Source: Sulfopaludibacter sp035551455 (lineage in GTDB: Bacteria > Acidobacteriota > Terriglobia > Bryobacterales > Bryobacteraceae). From it: a stretch of 47,155 nucleotides of DNA. Both the position numbers and the translations under genes were made by a program. The stretch lies in the NCBI GenBank assembly GCA_035551455.1, contig DASZMZ010000285.1, forward strand, positions 1-47,155. The letters run 5' to 3'. Numbering within the stretch: the first letter of the stretch is position 1; each line of letters begins with the position of its first letter. The notes under the pieces were generated by a model, which searched no databases, was not told where the DNA came from, and saw only the letters and a list, made by a program, of their open reading frames with translations. This document shows, piece by piece, positions 1-8,636 of this stretch.

Positions 1-152
1 TGATGGCCGAAGAGCACGATCCGCGGCGCGATGGCGGAGTGGACGCCAAGGCTTCGGCCTCCGACCACATGGGTCACATCGTGCAGGTGAACGGTACGGA
101 AGCCTCCGTGGGCGGGTACCGCGCGATTTACGTTCAGGGACTGACGAAGTAG
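1..152 (+). CDS. C-terminal fragment of an unidentified protein
   Basis: An open frame enters from the left edge and ends at the TAG at 150-152, giving about 49 visible residues that finish with YRAIYVQGLTK. An in-frame ATG sits at position 3, but the frame is open beyond the edge, so this is most likely only the tail of a longer gene. The tail is hydrophilic and I recognise no family in it. It ends 13 bases before the cytochrome c peroxidase on the same strand, so the two may be co-transcribed. No function is proposed. Confidence 0.5.
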   Translation, partial: MAEEHDPRRDGGVDAKASASDHMGHIVQVNGTEASVGGYRAIYVQGLTK

Positions 153-165
153 CGGAGCGGTCTTC

Positions 166-1179
166 ATGAAACGCAGCCTCTTTCAGGCCGGGATCCTCGC
201 GATCCCGGCCTTCTTTATTTGCGCCATGGCGGCGGACCGGAATCCGCAGCCGCCTCTCGGCTTGCCGCCGCTCTCGTGGCCGCGCACTAATCCTTATTCG
301 GCGGCCAAAGTGGAACTGGGCCGGTACCTGTATTTCGACCGCCGTCTTTCCGCCGATGAAAGCGTCTCCTGCGCCTCGTGCCATGCGCCCGAGCATGCCT
401 TCACCGACGGCGCTCCCGTATCGACCGGCATCCGCTTTCAGAAGGGCGGACGGAGCGCACCTACGGTGATCAATCGCGCCTATTCGCTGGCGCAGTTTTG
501 GGACGGGCGGGCCGCCACACTCGAAGAACAGGCCAAAGGACCGATGGCCAATCCCATCGAGATGGGGAATACCCACGATGCCATCGTCTCCCGGCTGAAG
601 ACCGTCGCCGGATACCGTCCGCTGTTCGCCAAGGCATTCGGCAGTGACGACATCGATATCGACCGGGTGGCCATGGCTATCGCCAGCTTCGAGCGCACCG
701 TACTCAGCGGGAATGCTCCCTACGACCGGTATGTGAATGGCGACAAGAAGGCGCTGACCGTGGCGCAGTCCCGCGGCATGAAAATCTTCTTCGATACCGC
801 CAAGTGCGACAAGTGCCACGAAGGCGCGAATTTCACTTTGAACGCCTACGCCAATCTGGGAATCGGCAGCGACAAACCCGACGCCGACGTGGGACGCTTT
901 GCGGTGACGAAAGACGCGCGCGATTGGGGCGCCTTCAAGACGCCGACTCTGCGCGACATCTCGCGCACCGCGCCCTACATGCACGACGGCAGTCTGAAGA
1001 CGCTGGACGAGGTGGTGGATTTCTATGACAAAGGCGGCAAGCCGAACAGGAACCTGGACGCCAGCATCAAGCCGCTCCATCTGACTCCCGGCCAGAAGGC
1101 GGACCTGGTAGCCTTCCTGAAAGCGCTGGATGGCGAGGGCTGGCAGAGCATCAAGGCGCCGATCGATTTACCTCAATAG
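166..1179 (+). CDS. Di-haem cytochrome c peroxidase (CCP/MauG family)
   Basis: The family is periplasmic and reduces H2O2 with electrons from small cytochromes, or carries out MauG-like oxidations. The 337-residue protein begins with a signal peptide (KRSL, then a hydrophobic stretch to about residue 22). It has two haem c sites, CASCH at 69-73 and CDKCH at 214-218, the spacing expected of a bacterial di-haem peroxidase. FWDGRA (111-116) and PYMHDGS near residue 271 are typical family segments. The ATG is preceded by a GGAG-like ribosome site. The 3' end overlaps the convergent dehydrogenase gene by 7 bases. The true substrate cannot be read from sequence: peroxide detoxification is the default, but MauG/MbnH-like roles are possible. 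Family assignment is firm. Confidence 0.93.
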   Translation: MKRSLFQAGILAIPAFFICAMAADRNPQPPLGLPPLSWPRTNPYSAAKVELGRYLYFDRRLSADESVSCASCHAPEHAFTDGAPVSTGIRFQKGGRSAPTVINRAYSLAQFWDGRAATLEEQAKGPMANPIEMGNTHDAIVSRLKTVAGYRPLFAKAFGSDDIDIDRVAMAIASFERTVLSGNAPYDRYVNGDKKALTVAQSRGMKIFFDTAKCDKCHEGANFTLNAYANLGIGSDKPDADVGRFAVTKDARDWGAFKTPTLRDISRTAPYMHDGSLKTLDEVVDFYDKGGKPNRNLDASIKPLHLTPGQKADLVAFLKALDGEGWQSIKAPIDLPQ

Positions 1180-2144
1180 CCCAGTTGTTTATTCACCACG
1201 TTGAGCAGCGGTTCGCCGTTCGTGAAGCGCGCGAACTGGTCGAGGAAGAAGCGCATCGCCAGGTCCATCCAGTCCGGAGTGTGATCGGCGCAATGGGCGG
1301 AGAGCAGCACGTTTTCCAGTTTGTAGAAGGGATGACCGGGGGGCAGAGGCTCCTGGTCGAAGACATCGAGTGCCGCGCCCTTGATCGTCCCCTGGGATAG
1401 CGCCTGGACCATCGCTGCTTCGTCGATCACCGGACCACGGCCGACGTTGATCACGACGGCGGTGGGCTTCATGGCGGCGAACTCGGCTGGTCCGAGCATG
1501 CCGCGCGTGGACTCGGTGAGCGGCGCGGCCACCACGATATAGTCGCAGCGCTGGATCATTTCGATGCGCTGTTCGGGAGAGTAGATCTGTTCCACCAGGG
1601 GGTCCACGGAATTCACGGGCGGAGCGGAGCGCTTCACGGCCAGAACGCGCATGCCGAGAGCGCGCATGCGGGTGGCGCAGGCGCGGCCGATGTCGCCATA
1701 GCCGAGAATTCCGCCGATGGTGCCGGAGATCATGGCGATATCGAAGGGCTCGAACTCGCCGGCCTGCTGGTGGCGAATCATGCGGCGAAAATCTTTCGCG
1801 AAGTAAAGGATCGCGCCGAGCACGAATTCACCCAATGAAGGACTAAAGACGCCGCTGCCGTTCGTCAACGGAACGGGGTGCGCCACCAGTTCCGGAAACA
1901 GCACAGTGTCCAGTCCGGCAGACCGGGAGTGGACCCACTGTACGCGCGGACACATCCGGAACACTTCCTGCAGTAGCGCGCGCGACCCCGACCAGTTGAA
2001 GATAACGGTTGCGTCTGCCGCCGTGCGGGTGAAAGCATCGGGGTGATTACCTACGGCCAGGTTGGTCTGCGGCGGCAATTCCTCGAGCATGGCAAGCTGC
2101 GGTTCGGCCGGATTTGCCAAGACGAGGACGGTTTGATTGTCCAT
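1173..2144 (-). CDS. D-2-hydroxyacid dehydrogenase (NAD(P)-dependent)
   Basis: Predicted cytosolic enzyme interconverting 2-oxoacids and D-2-hydroxyacids. The glyoxylate/hydroxypyruvate reductase branch is likely, but the substrate is unproven. The 323-residue protein has the nucleotide-binding GYGDIG (148-153) in a Rossmann fold. The catalytic set is in order: Arg236 in NVGRGPVID, Glu265 in FDQEPLP and His284 in SAHCADHTP. Its length is normal for the family. It stands alone on the minus strand, convergent with the peroxidase and divergent from glpX, with 17 bases between the two start codons, so the two divergent genes must share or overlap their promoters. Confidence 0.92.
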   Translation of the reverse strand: MDNQTVLVLANPAEPQLAMLEELPPQTNLAVGNHPDAFTRTAADATVIFNWSGSRALLQEVFRMCPRVQWVHSRSAGLDTVLFPELVAHPVPLTNGSGVFSPSLGEFVLGAILYFAKDFRRMIRHQQAGEFEPFDIAMISGTIGGILGYGDIGRACATRMRALGMRVLAVKRSAPPVNSVDPLVEQIYSPEQRIEMIQRCDYIVVAAPLTESTRGMLGPAEFAAMKPTAVVINVGRGPVIDEAAMVQALSQGTIKGAALDVFDQEPLPPGHPFYKLENVLLSAHCADHTPDWMDLAMRFFLDQFARFTNGEPLLNVVNKQLGY

Positions 2145-2161
2145 GAGGAGAAAGCTACCAC

Positions 2162-3136
2162 ATGTTCGACCTGTCGCTGGAGATGCTCCGGGTAGTGGAA
2201 GATGCCGCCATCGCGTCGGCGCGCACCATGGGAATGGGAGATGCGAAGCTTGCCGATCAGGCGGCCGTGGAATCCATGCGGCAGTGCCTGGATACAGTGG
2301 CCATTGACGGCACGATCGTAATCGGCGAGGGGGAGCGCGACGAAGCTCCCATGCTCTTCATCGGCGAGAAAGTGGGCTCGCGCAATGGCGGCAGCGCGAT
2401 CACGGTGGACATCGCGGTGGATCCGCTGGAAGGGACCAATCTGTGCGCCACCGGGGGCGCCGGAGCCATCACCGTGCTGGCCGCGTCGGAGCAGGGCGGA
2501 CTGCTGCACGCGCCCGATTGCTATATGGAGAAAATTATCGTGGGCCCGGCGGCGAAGGGCGCGGTGGACCTGGACGCGCCGGTAAAACACAATCTGAAGT
2601 CGATTGCGCGCCGTTTGCAGCGCGGTGTGGACGACCTGGTGGTAGTGGTGCTGGACAGGCCCCGGCACGAACAGCTCATCGCCGATATCCGACAGGCGGG
2701 CGCCCGCATTCGCCTGATTTCCGATGGCGATCTCTCGGCCGGCATCGCCGCCGCCGTGGCCGGCACCGGAGTGCATGCCGTGATGGGGTCCGGCGGCGCG
2801 CCCGAGGGCGTACTCACCGCCGCGGCGCTGCGCTGCCTGAATGGGGAGATCCTGGGCCGCCTGATTGTCAAAGACGACGCGCAGCGGGAGCGCATGGAGG
2901 CCATGGGAATCCACGATCCCAAGCGGATCTACACCACGCCGGAGCTGGCTCCGGGACGCCACCTGGTGTTCGCGGCCTGCGGCGTCACGGACGGAAACCT
3001 GCTGCGCGGTGTCCGCTTCTCAGGCGACGGCGTTCACACACAGGCGGTGGTGATGACGTCCAACACTCCGCGCGTGCGCTTCATCGATACCACTCATCTG
3101 GAGAACAAACCGGACGTGAAGGTGAGATTCCGGTAA
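2162..3136 (+). CDS. glpX: Fructose-1,6-bisphosphatase class II
   Basis: Hydrolyses fructose-1,6-bisphosphate to fructose-6-phosphate, the committed step of gluconeogenesis; also accepts sedoheptulose bisphosphate in some organisms. The 324-residue sequence is typical of GlpX from end to end. It has the metal/phosphate motifs GEGERDEAPML (55-65) and VDPLEGTN (86-93), the GGAGAITVLA segment and the later GSGGAPEGVLTA segment characteristic of class II. A gluconeogenic enzyme fits a heterotroph using peptides or organic acids. The next gene, a zinc-ribbon membrane protein, starts 14 bases downstream, so co-transcription is probable though functionally unexplained. Confidence 0.96.
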   Translation: MFDLSLEMLRVVEDAAIASARTMGMGDAKLADQAAVESMRQCLDTVAIDGTIVIGEGERDEAPMLFIGEKVGSRNGGSAITVDIAVDPLEGTNLCATGGAGAITVLAASEQGGLLHAPDCYMEKIIVGPAAKGAVDLDAPVKHNLKSIARRLQRGVDDLVVVVLDRPRHEQLIADIRQAGARIRLISDGDLSAGIAAAVAGTGVHAVMGSGGAPEGVLTAAALRCLNGEILGRLIVKDDAQRERMEAMGIHDPKRIYTTPELAPGRHLVFAACGVTDGNLLRGVRFSGDGVHTQAVVMTSNTPRVRFIDTTHLENKPDVKVRFR

Positions 3137-3150
3137 ACTAAGACTGAAAG

Positions 3151-3774
3151 ATGCCTGAAATTTGCAGTTGCGGCGCGCAGTTGGTGCCGGATTCGTTGTT
3201 CTGCCACAAGTGTGGGAAGCCCCAGCGGGACTTGGTGGAACCGGAACCCGCACCCGCGCCCACTTACCTGGCGGCTGAACCGGCCGCTGCCGCGGCGCGG
3301 CCCGAGCCCTTGCCGCTGAATTTCCATAATCCGATTGCGGTGCGAATCGCCATGCTGGTGGCACTGTGCGCGGCGCTGTTGGGCTTCACGTTTTTGCCCA
3401 TCTTGAGCTGGATGGCCGCGGGCTTCTTCGCCACCCTCTTCTACAAACGCAAGACAGGGTCGCTACTGAATGTCGGCGGCGGCGTGCGTATCGGCTGGAT
3501 CACGGGAATTATTATGTTCGGCATCTGGACCGTGGTGTTGACGGCGCTGGCCATCCCGGCGGCGGTGTCCGGACGCCTGCTGACCACGTTTCAGGAACAG
3601 ATGCGGAATTCGCCCTGGCAGGATCCGGCAATGCTGCAGCAGATGACACACATGCTGCAAACGGGCGAAGGCATCGCGACCGCGGTCGTGGTGTTCTTCT
3701 TTATGCTCTTCGTCTTCATCATTTCCCTGAGTATGGCGGGCGGCGCTCTGGGGGCCATGCTCGGGCGCGACTAG
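3151..3774 (+). CDS. Zinc-ribbon membrane protein of unknown function
   Basis: A 207-residue protein with an N-terminal zinc ribbon (Cys5, Cys7, Cys18, Cys21), then a Pro/Ala-rich linker to about residue 58. Hydrophobic segments follow at about 63-97 (one or two passes), 113-138 and 174-204. This layout, a cytosolic zinc ribbon tethered to a small membrane domain, is common in acidobacteria and mostly uncharacterised. It follows glpX by 14 bases. The last 56 bases overlap the convergent EamA gene, so the final transmembrane segment and the exporter tail are encoded on opposite strands of the same DNA. No specific role can be assigned. Confidence 0.82.
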   Translation: MPEICSCGAQLVPDSLFCHKCGKPQRDLVEPEPAPAPTYLAAEPAAAAARPEPLPLNFHNPIAVRIAMLVALCAALLGFTFLPILSWMAAGFFATLFYKRKTGSLLNVGGGVRIGWITGIIMFGIWTVVLTALAIPAAVSGRLLTTFQEQMRNSPWQDPAMLQQMTHMLQTGEGIATAVVVFFFMLFVFIISLSMAGGALGAMLGRD

Positions 3775-4669
3775 CCTTCATGGGATGTTTCGAGTAGCGT
3801 TTCACCACTGCCACCGCGGCGAAAATGATGGTCATGGAAATGGCCTCGCGCACGCCGAAATGCTCGCGGTAGAACAGCCAGCCTAGCGCCACCGCCACCA
3901 CCGCATTCACATAAGGGTAAACGGAAACGATGGCCACGGGCAGTTTGTCCATGGCGTACACATAGGCGCTGTACCCCACCAGGGAACCGAAAATCACCAG
4001 GTAGCACAGGGCGGAGACTCCGCGCGTGCTCCAGTGGATGGGCGTCTGCGGCATCAGCAGGGCAAACGGCGCGAGGACCAATCCCGCGGCCAGTTGCTGC
4101 ACGCCGCCGGACACGATGGGATGCGCCTTGTCCGCCTTACGGCGTTGATAGATGGAGCCGAACGACCAGCCGGCCATGCCCACCTGCAGAATCAGAAAGC
4201 CGTTGATCAGGTTGCGGTCGATGGCATGCGACCCGACATCGGGCATGGCCAGCAGCGCCGCTCCGGCCAGTCCGACGGCCATGCCTCCGATGGTGGGGGC
4301 ATGCAGCCGTTCACCGCCGGGCAGCAGGGCTTCGGCGCCCACCATCCAGAAGGGCGACATGGTGACGATGAGTCCGGCGATACCGCTAGGTATCACGACT
4401 TCGGCGTAGACCAGCGCGCCGTTGCCGATGCCCAGCACGAGCAGTCCGCTGAAGCAGGCCGCCAGCAGTTCCCGTCCGCGCGGCAAGGGCGAGCCGCGCA
4501 TCATCGCGAATAGCACGGTGATGGAGCCGGAGAGAATGTAGCGCACGCTCACCAGGGTGAGCGGCGGGAAAGTCTCCAGAGACATGCGGATGCCCAGGTA
4601 CGTGGTACCCCAGAAAAAACAGACCGCGAACAACGCGAGGTAAGGCTTGAATAAAGGATGTCGGGACAA
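3719..4669 (-). CDS. EamA/DMT-family transporter
   Basis: A 316-residue inner-membrane protein with the two repeated five-helix EamA units expected of a ten-helix drug/metabolite exporter. The first begins FFWGTTYLGIR and the second begins around residue 160. Family members export amino acids, nucleosides or other metabolites, and the substrate is not readable here. The C-terminal 30 residues are basic and cytosolic. They run into the opposite strand of the zinc-ribbon gene, giving a 56-base tail-to-tail overlap. A hairpin repeat (4695-4727) lies just upstream, between this gene and the histidine kinase. Confidence 0.9.
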   Translation of the reverse strand: MSRHPLFKPYLALFAVCFFWGTTYLGIRMSLETFPPLTLVSVRYILSGSITVLFAMMRGSPLPRGRELLAACFSGLLVLGIGNGALVYAEVVIPSGIAGLIVTMSPFWMVGAEALLPGGERLHAPTIGGMAVGLAGAALLAMPDVGSHAIDRNLINGFLILQVGMAGWSFGSIYQRRKADKAHPIVSGGVQQLAAGLVLAPFALLMPQTPIHWSTRGVSALCYLVIFGSLVGYSAYVYAMDKLPVAIVSVYPYVNAVVAVALGWLFYREHFGVREAISMTIIFAAVAVVKRYSKHPMKASRARAWPPERRPPYSGK

Positions 4670-4694
4670 AACTCCAGCGTAACACTGGACGGCT

Positions 4695-4727
4695 GGACCG
4701 ACGACAAAAGGCGATCGTCCGTCCTAC
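4695..4727. repeat. Dispersed hairpin repeat, copy 1
   Basis: The arms GGACCGACGA (4695-4704) and TCGTCCGTCC (4715-4724) are complementary except for one C:C mismatch, with a 10-base loop. The 33-bp unit ends in CTAC and aligns base by base with copies at 11915 and 43918. The CTA at its edge forms the TAG stop codon of the histidine kinase on the minus strand. It could act as a terminator or as a REP-like element. Confidence 0.7.
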
Positions 4728-6538
4728 ACCACCGTGCCTTGGAGTTTCACGATGTGTGCGCCGGGGAGGCGGAGGCTGAAGCGGGCGCCGCCTCCGGGGG
4801 CGGTGCCGACCCACAGGTCGCCGCCGTGCTCGAGGACCGTTTGGCGGGTGAGCGCCAGTCCGAGACCGAGTCCATTGCGCTTGCCGGCGGTGACGAAAGG
4901 CTGAAAGAGTTTGGCGCGAATTTCGGGCGCGACGCCCGGTCCGGTATCGTCCACGTGGACCAGCACGGAGCCGGCATCCATCTGCGCGGTCACCCGGACC
5001 TCGCCGCCTTCCGGCATGGCTTCAATGGCATTGCCGATCAGATTCACGAAAGAGCGTTCCATCCGGCTGCGTTCCAGGGAGAGTTCGATCTCCGGAGCAA
5101 TCTCCACGGTGAGAGTGGCATGCTGCGATTCGGCGGTGGCGGCCAGGGATTCGCAGGCGGATACCGCGAGTTCCCGCAAGCGGCAGGGTTCCGGCGCGCC
5201 GCGCTTGCCCCGCGAAACATTCAACAAATCCGTCAGCAATTCCTGAATGCGCCTGGAGGCCCTGTAGATATTGCCCGCCAAGCGCTTGACGTGTGCCGGG
5301 GGAAGGTCCGCATCCACCAGCATTTCGGCGCCGCCGTAAATCGCCGCCAGCGGATTGCGCAGATCATGCACAATGGAGCCGGAGAGTCGCCCGATGGTGG
5401 AAATTCGTTCCTGCCGGATCAACTCCTCGCGCGCCTGACGGATGGAGGCGCACATGGCGTTGAAGGTCTGCGCCAGACGGCCCATCTCGTCCTCGCTGTG
5501 CACCTCCACCTCAATGGCGTAATTCTGGCGCGCCACCTCCGCGGCCGCGCGATCCAGTTGTTTCACCGGCTCGACAATGCGGCGGGCCAGCAGATAGGTC
5601 AATCCCAGTCCGGCGCACATGGCGGCCAGCCAGAGGAGCACGATGGTGGTGGAAAGGCCGGCAATGCGCTGGTCTGCGCCTTCGAAGGAGCGCAGGATGC
5701 AGAGGTCGGCCACTTTGCTGCCGGAAATGTCGAGCAGGGGGGTGCGGAACCAGGCATACTTGTGGATTCCATCGCTCACCAGGTCGGTTGCCTTGGTGTG
5801 GGCCAGATTGGCGCGAGCGACCTGGGTGGCCCGCGGATTCAAGGTAGAGGCGATCACGCCATCGGGAGTTTCGAAGAGAAAATCGCTGTTGGTGGCGTCT
5901 TTCAATTCGTGGGCCACCAGCGTGTCCACTTTGTACCCGGCCACCAGCACCTTACGCAGATCCTGTCCCTGGGACGAATCGAAATAGACGGGAGTGACGG
6001 TGATCTGGTAGAGCTCGCACGGATCGCCGCCGAGGTAGAAGAAGCCCGACGCCTGGAGTTTGGAGACCTCGTGGGGGTCCTCGATATGGGCGGGGAATTT
6101 CGCCGTGGCGGTGCGGACGATGGTCAGGCTTTGCGCCAGCGAGGGCGAGGTGACGCCGCCCAGCGAAGCCAACACCTTGCCATTGGGCTCGGTGACCAGA
6201 AACATGGCGTCGGCGCGCGAGATTTTGGCCCACAATTCGCCGGCGCTATCCTCAATCGTCGCCTTATCGCCGGTCCCGATGGCGGAACGCACTTCCTTCA
6301 TCTCGCTGACGATCCGGCTGACCGAAGCCAGCAGTTCCTGCCGCGACTTCCAGAGCGAGGTGTACGCCTGGAAGCTTCCCTGCACCTCTTCCTTCAAGCT
6401 GTTGGACATGGTGCCGTTCACGTTGCCGAGCACGATCACCATGGTGATGGCGAAGAGCAAGGTGACGGCTACCGAGGTAGACAGCAGAATTTTCACCAGA
6501 AGAGAAAGCCGGGCAAAGCGAGGACGCATCAGCAGCAC
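4724..6538 (-). CDS. Membrane sensor histidine kinase with HAMP domain
   Basis: A 604-residue two-component sensor. Transmembrane helix 1 lies at about 11-37, followed by a large extracytoplasmic sensing domain (about 38-295, Cache-like by size and position). Transmembrane helix 2 is at about 296-318, HAMP at 319-372, and the HisKA domain carries His391 in SGSIVHDLRNPLA. The ATPase domain has the N box FVNLIGNAIEAM (497-508), VDDTGPGV (529-536) and GLGLGLAL (556-563). All catalytic motifs are intact. It is the last gene of a minus-strand cluster and starts 6 bases after the cupredoxin-like gene. The OmpR-type and CheY-like regulators at the head of the cluster are its obvious partners. The ligand is unknown; the copper-type neighbour makes a metal or redox signal a reasonable guess. 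Confidence 0.94.
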   Translation of the reverse strand: MLLMRPRFARLSLLVKILLSTSVAVTLLFAITMVIVLGNVNGTMSNSLKEEVQGSFQAYTSLWKSRQELLASVSRIVSEMKEVRSAIGTGDKATIEDSAGELWAKISRADAMFLVTEPNGKVLASLGGVTSPSLAQSLTIVRTATAKFPAHIEDPHEVSKLQASGFFYLGGDPCELYQITVTPVYFDSSQGQDLRKVLVAGYKVDTLVAHELKDATNSDFLFETPDGVIASTLNPRATQVARANLAHTKATDLVSDGIHKYAWFRTPLLDISGSKVADLCILRSFEGADQRIAGLSTTIVLLWLAAMCAGLGLTYLLARRIVEPVKQLDRAAAEVARQNYAIEVEVHSEDEMGRLAQTFNAMCASIRQAREELIRQERISTIGRLSGSIVHDLRNPLAAIYGGAEMLVDADLPPAHVKRLAGNIYRASRRIQELLTDLLNVSRGKRGAPEPCRLRELAVSACESLAATAESQHATLTVEIAPEIELSLERSRMERSFVNLIGNAIEAMPEGGEVRVTAQMDAGSVLVHVDDTGPGVAPEIRAKLFQPFVTAGKRNGLGLGLALTRQTVLEHGGDLWVGTAPGGGARFSLRLPGAHIVKLQGTVV

Positions 6539-6544
6539 CTCATA

Positions 6545-7276
6545 TCAGTGGCCCCCCATATAGGTGCCGTCGGCGGGCTTCTTGGAGTACGGCATGCCGT
6601 GCTTATCCAGATGCTCTTCCGGCACAAAGCCGGTTTCGGTGATAGAAATCAGGGGGAGCGCCAAGCCGCCCTCCGATACCGTGATGCGGCGCTCCAGGAA
6701 TTGCAGGTTCGCCGGCATGGCCCGCTCGTGATAAATGTGCAGTTGGTATTCGCCGGGCGGAACGCCGGAGATGCTGAACTTTCCGGCGGCGTTGGTCACG
6801 TCATACCAAGGCGTGGGCACCACGTCGATAATGGCGCTCATCGTGGAGTGGATATTGCAGAAGACCTGCACCACTCCGGCTTTGTGAAAAGGCACCGGCT
6901 TGGAAGTGCCCGGGGGATACAGGCCGATATCGAACTGCTGGCCGCTGAACTTGGAAAACGCGTTGTGGAAGATGGGGTCGAGATTGGGGAAATCCACGAC
7001 GCCCCCCACTTGCACGGCCACCACGTGCGGCGTGAAGTGCTTATTCTGCTGCTTCATCTCGGCGTGACGCGAAACCACGGGGACGGGCGCGTCGCGGTCC
7101 ACAGGCTGCAGCCAGAGGACGACGCCGGAGTAGTTGTGCTTGCGGGCGGCCGAATCCTGCGAGTTGGTGAGTTCCACCTGTCCGGTGACCGCGACGCCGC
7201 GAGGCGCCGGCGGCTGGGCAACGCCGAGGACCATGCTAGAGACAGCGCTAGAAAAGATAAGCCAACGCAAAGTCAT
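6545..7276 (-). CDS. Secreted cupredoxin-like protein with carboxypeptidase-regulatory-like domain
   Basis: The chosen ATG (MTLRWLIFSS) opens a signal peptide ending near VLGVAQ and gives 243 residues. A further in-frame ATG at 7342 would add a non-signal-like extension inside the porin gene. The middle of the protein resembles a type-1 copper fold: His in IFHNAF, then FCNIHSTM supplies Cys, His and Met in C-x2-H-x2-M spacing. A short regulatory-like beta domain follows (GKFSISGVPPGEYQLHIYH). Proteins of this shape are often labelled 'methylamine utilization protein' without biochemical support. The start overlaps the porin 3' end by 29 bases, indicating coupling. It could carry electrons or bind copper in the periplasm. 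Copper binding is inferred from ligand spacing, not shown. Confidence 0.82.
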   Translation of the reverse strand: MTLRWLIFSSAVSSMVLGVAQPPAPRGVAVTGQVELTNSQDSAARKHNYSGVVLWLQPVDRDAPVPVVSRHAEMKQQNKHFTPHVVAVQVGGVVDFPNLDPIFHNAFSKFSGQQFDIGLYPPGTSKPVPFHKAGVVQVFCNIHSTMSAIIDVVPTPWYDVTNAAGKFSISGVPPGEYQLHIYHERAMPANLQFLERRITVSEGGLALPLISITETGFVPEEHLDKHGMPYSKKPADGTYMGGH

Positions 7277-8636
7277 AATGGTTGTTGATCCGGATACCCT
7301 GCTGAATATAGACGGTCCGCATCTGCGAAAATTCCGGTCCAATCAGCACATTCGGCGCGATTCGATAAAAGAGATTGGCCCCGAGCATCCAGTTGCGGCT
7401 CACATCGCCGGTTCCCAGATACTCCTGGTCGTAATTCTGAACGCCTCCAAACAGGTGGAGGTCGACACGCCGCGCGGCGTGAATCGTGGCTTGTCCCCAG
7501 CCTCCCACGGTATCGATGGGCCAGAAAGCCCGCTTGCTGTAAATGACGTAGCCCTGATTGATGGCTCCGGTGCCCAGGTTGGCCACATTGGTGCCGTCGA
7601 AGAAAGCGCCCGTAAATTCCACCTGGCGCGCGGGAATCAAGAGCCAGTCCGCGGAGACAAGATGGGAGGGGATCGAAACGCCGTTGGCATGCGTGGTGCT
7701 GACATGGAAGCCGGGAGCGATTTCGAAGCGCCGGTCGCTATCCAGGTTGTAGAAGACTTCGTAACGGCCTTCCAAACCGGGCCGTGTGGCCTCGACTCCG
7801 GCGGGGAGAGCGGTGGTGTCGTAGGGTCCCACTTCGCGCGTCTGCACCACGCCCATGCGCGCGCGCAGTCCGGCCTTAGCGCCGAAGGCAAAGTCCTGCT
7901 CCACACGCGCCTGCGGCAGCCAGAGCCACAAATTTCCCGTGCCCGTGAGGGGGGAGACGGCCACCTGTGCCAGGGAACTGGGCTCGCGCGGATTAAAGAT
8001 GGGCTTCTCCAGACCCACCATGATGCTGCGGCTCTTCCAATTCAATTCGATGGAGCCGGTGCGCAAGCGCATGAGTTGCGTAAAGGTGCCGCTGCCGGTG
8101 GCGAAATCCATGAACACTGAGCCGCGTACCGTGCCGCCCAGGAATGTCCTTGGGCCATTGAACTCCAGGCCCACCACGGTCTGCCGGAAGGTAGCGCCGG
8201 AATGGTTGGGGCCGGTCGGTAAAGCGGCCGTGGGCTCGTCTGCGCCGCCGCTCTGGCGGGAATTGATGAACGAATTGAAGAGCGCCATTCCGGTGAGGCG
8301 GATGGGAAATTTCTGCGACGCTTCCACCTTGGTCTGTGCCTGCTCTTCGATGCGCTGCTGCTGAATATCCAGCCGCTCTTCGATGGACGGCGGAGCGGGT
8401 GCGGCGGCGGCGGCCGGCGGTGGCGTGGTGGGGACGGCTTCACCGCGCGCCGCAGCCAGTTGGTTTCGAAGCTCGCGAACCTGGTCGGAAAGCGACCGGT
8501 TCTCCTGCTCCAGACGATCGAGACGGTCCAGGATAGTTTTCAGTTCCGGGGAGGGCTGCGCCTGCGCCGCCAGCGCCAAGGGGAGGAATAACGCGACCCC
8601 CATACGTCGGAGTGCCTTGGGGAATTCAAACGCCAT
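7248..8636 (-). CDS. Outer-membrane porin (DcaP-like) with N-terminal coiled coil
   Basis: Starting at the ATG of MAFEFPKAL, the 462-residue protein has a signal peptide (cut near LAAQAQ), then a heptad-rich segment (LKTILDRLDRLEQENRSL and onward) predicted to form a trimeric coiled coil. A Pro/Ala linker follows, then a long beta-rich region ending in the aromatic residue F (YDFALAYLF), the usual signal for barrel assembly. DcaP-type porins form trimers with such a coiled coil and take up small anionic or aromatic solutes. The ATG overlaps the preceding receiver gene by 11 bases, so the two are translationally linked. The substrate is unknown. A longer start at 8690 is less likely because it would bury the signal peptide. 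Confidence 0.84.
   Translation of the reverse strand: MAFEFPKALRRMGVALFLPLALAAQAQPSPELKTILDRLDRLEQENRSLSDQVRELRNQLAAARGEAVPTTPPPAAAAAPAPPSIEERLDIQQQRIEEQAQTKVEASQKFPIRLTGMALFNSFINSRQSGGADEPTAALPTGPNHSGATFRQTVVGLEFNGPRTFLGGTVRGSVFMDFATGSGTFTQLMRLRTGSIELNWKSRSIMVGLEKPIFNPREPSSLAQVAVSPLTGTGNLWLWLPQARVEQDFAFGAKAGLRARMGVVQTREVGPYDTTALPAGVEATRPGLEGRYEVFYNLDSDRRFEIAPGFHVSTTHANGVSIPSHLVSADWLLIPARQVEFTGAFFDGTNVANLGTGAINQGYVIYSKRAFWPIDTVGGWGQATIHAARRVDLHLFGGVQNYDQEYLGTGDVSRNWMLGANLFYRIAPNVLIGPEFSQMRTVYIQQGIRINNHYDFALAYLF

Noticed and set aside
2051..2962. 303-residue minus-strand frame over glpX
   Set aside because: Antisense of a conserved enzyme; low-complexity Gly/His/Arg composition.
4658..7288. 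876-residue open frame on the plus strand across the kinase and cupredoxin genes
   Set aside because: It is the complement of two well-supported minus-strand genes, has His/Gly/Arg-rich composition typical of antisense frames in GC-rich DNA, and shows no domain.
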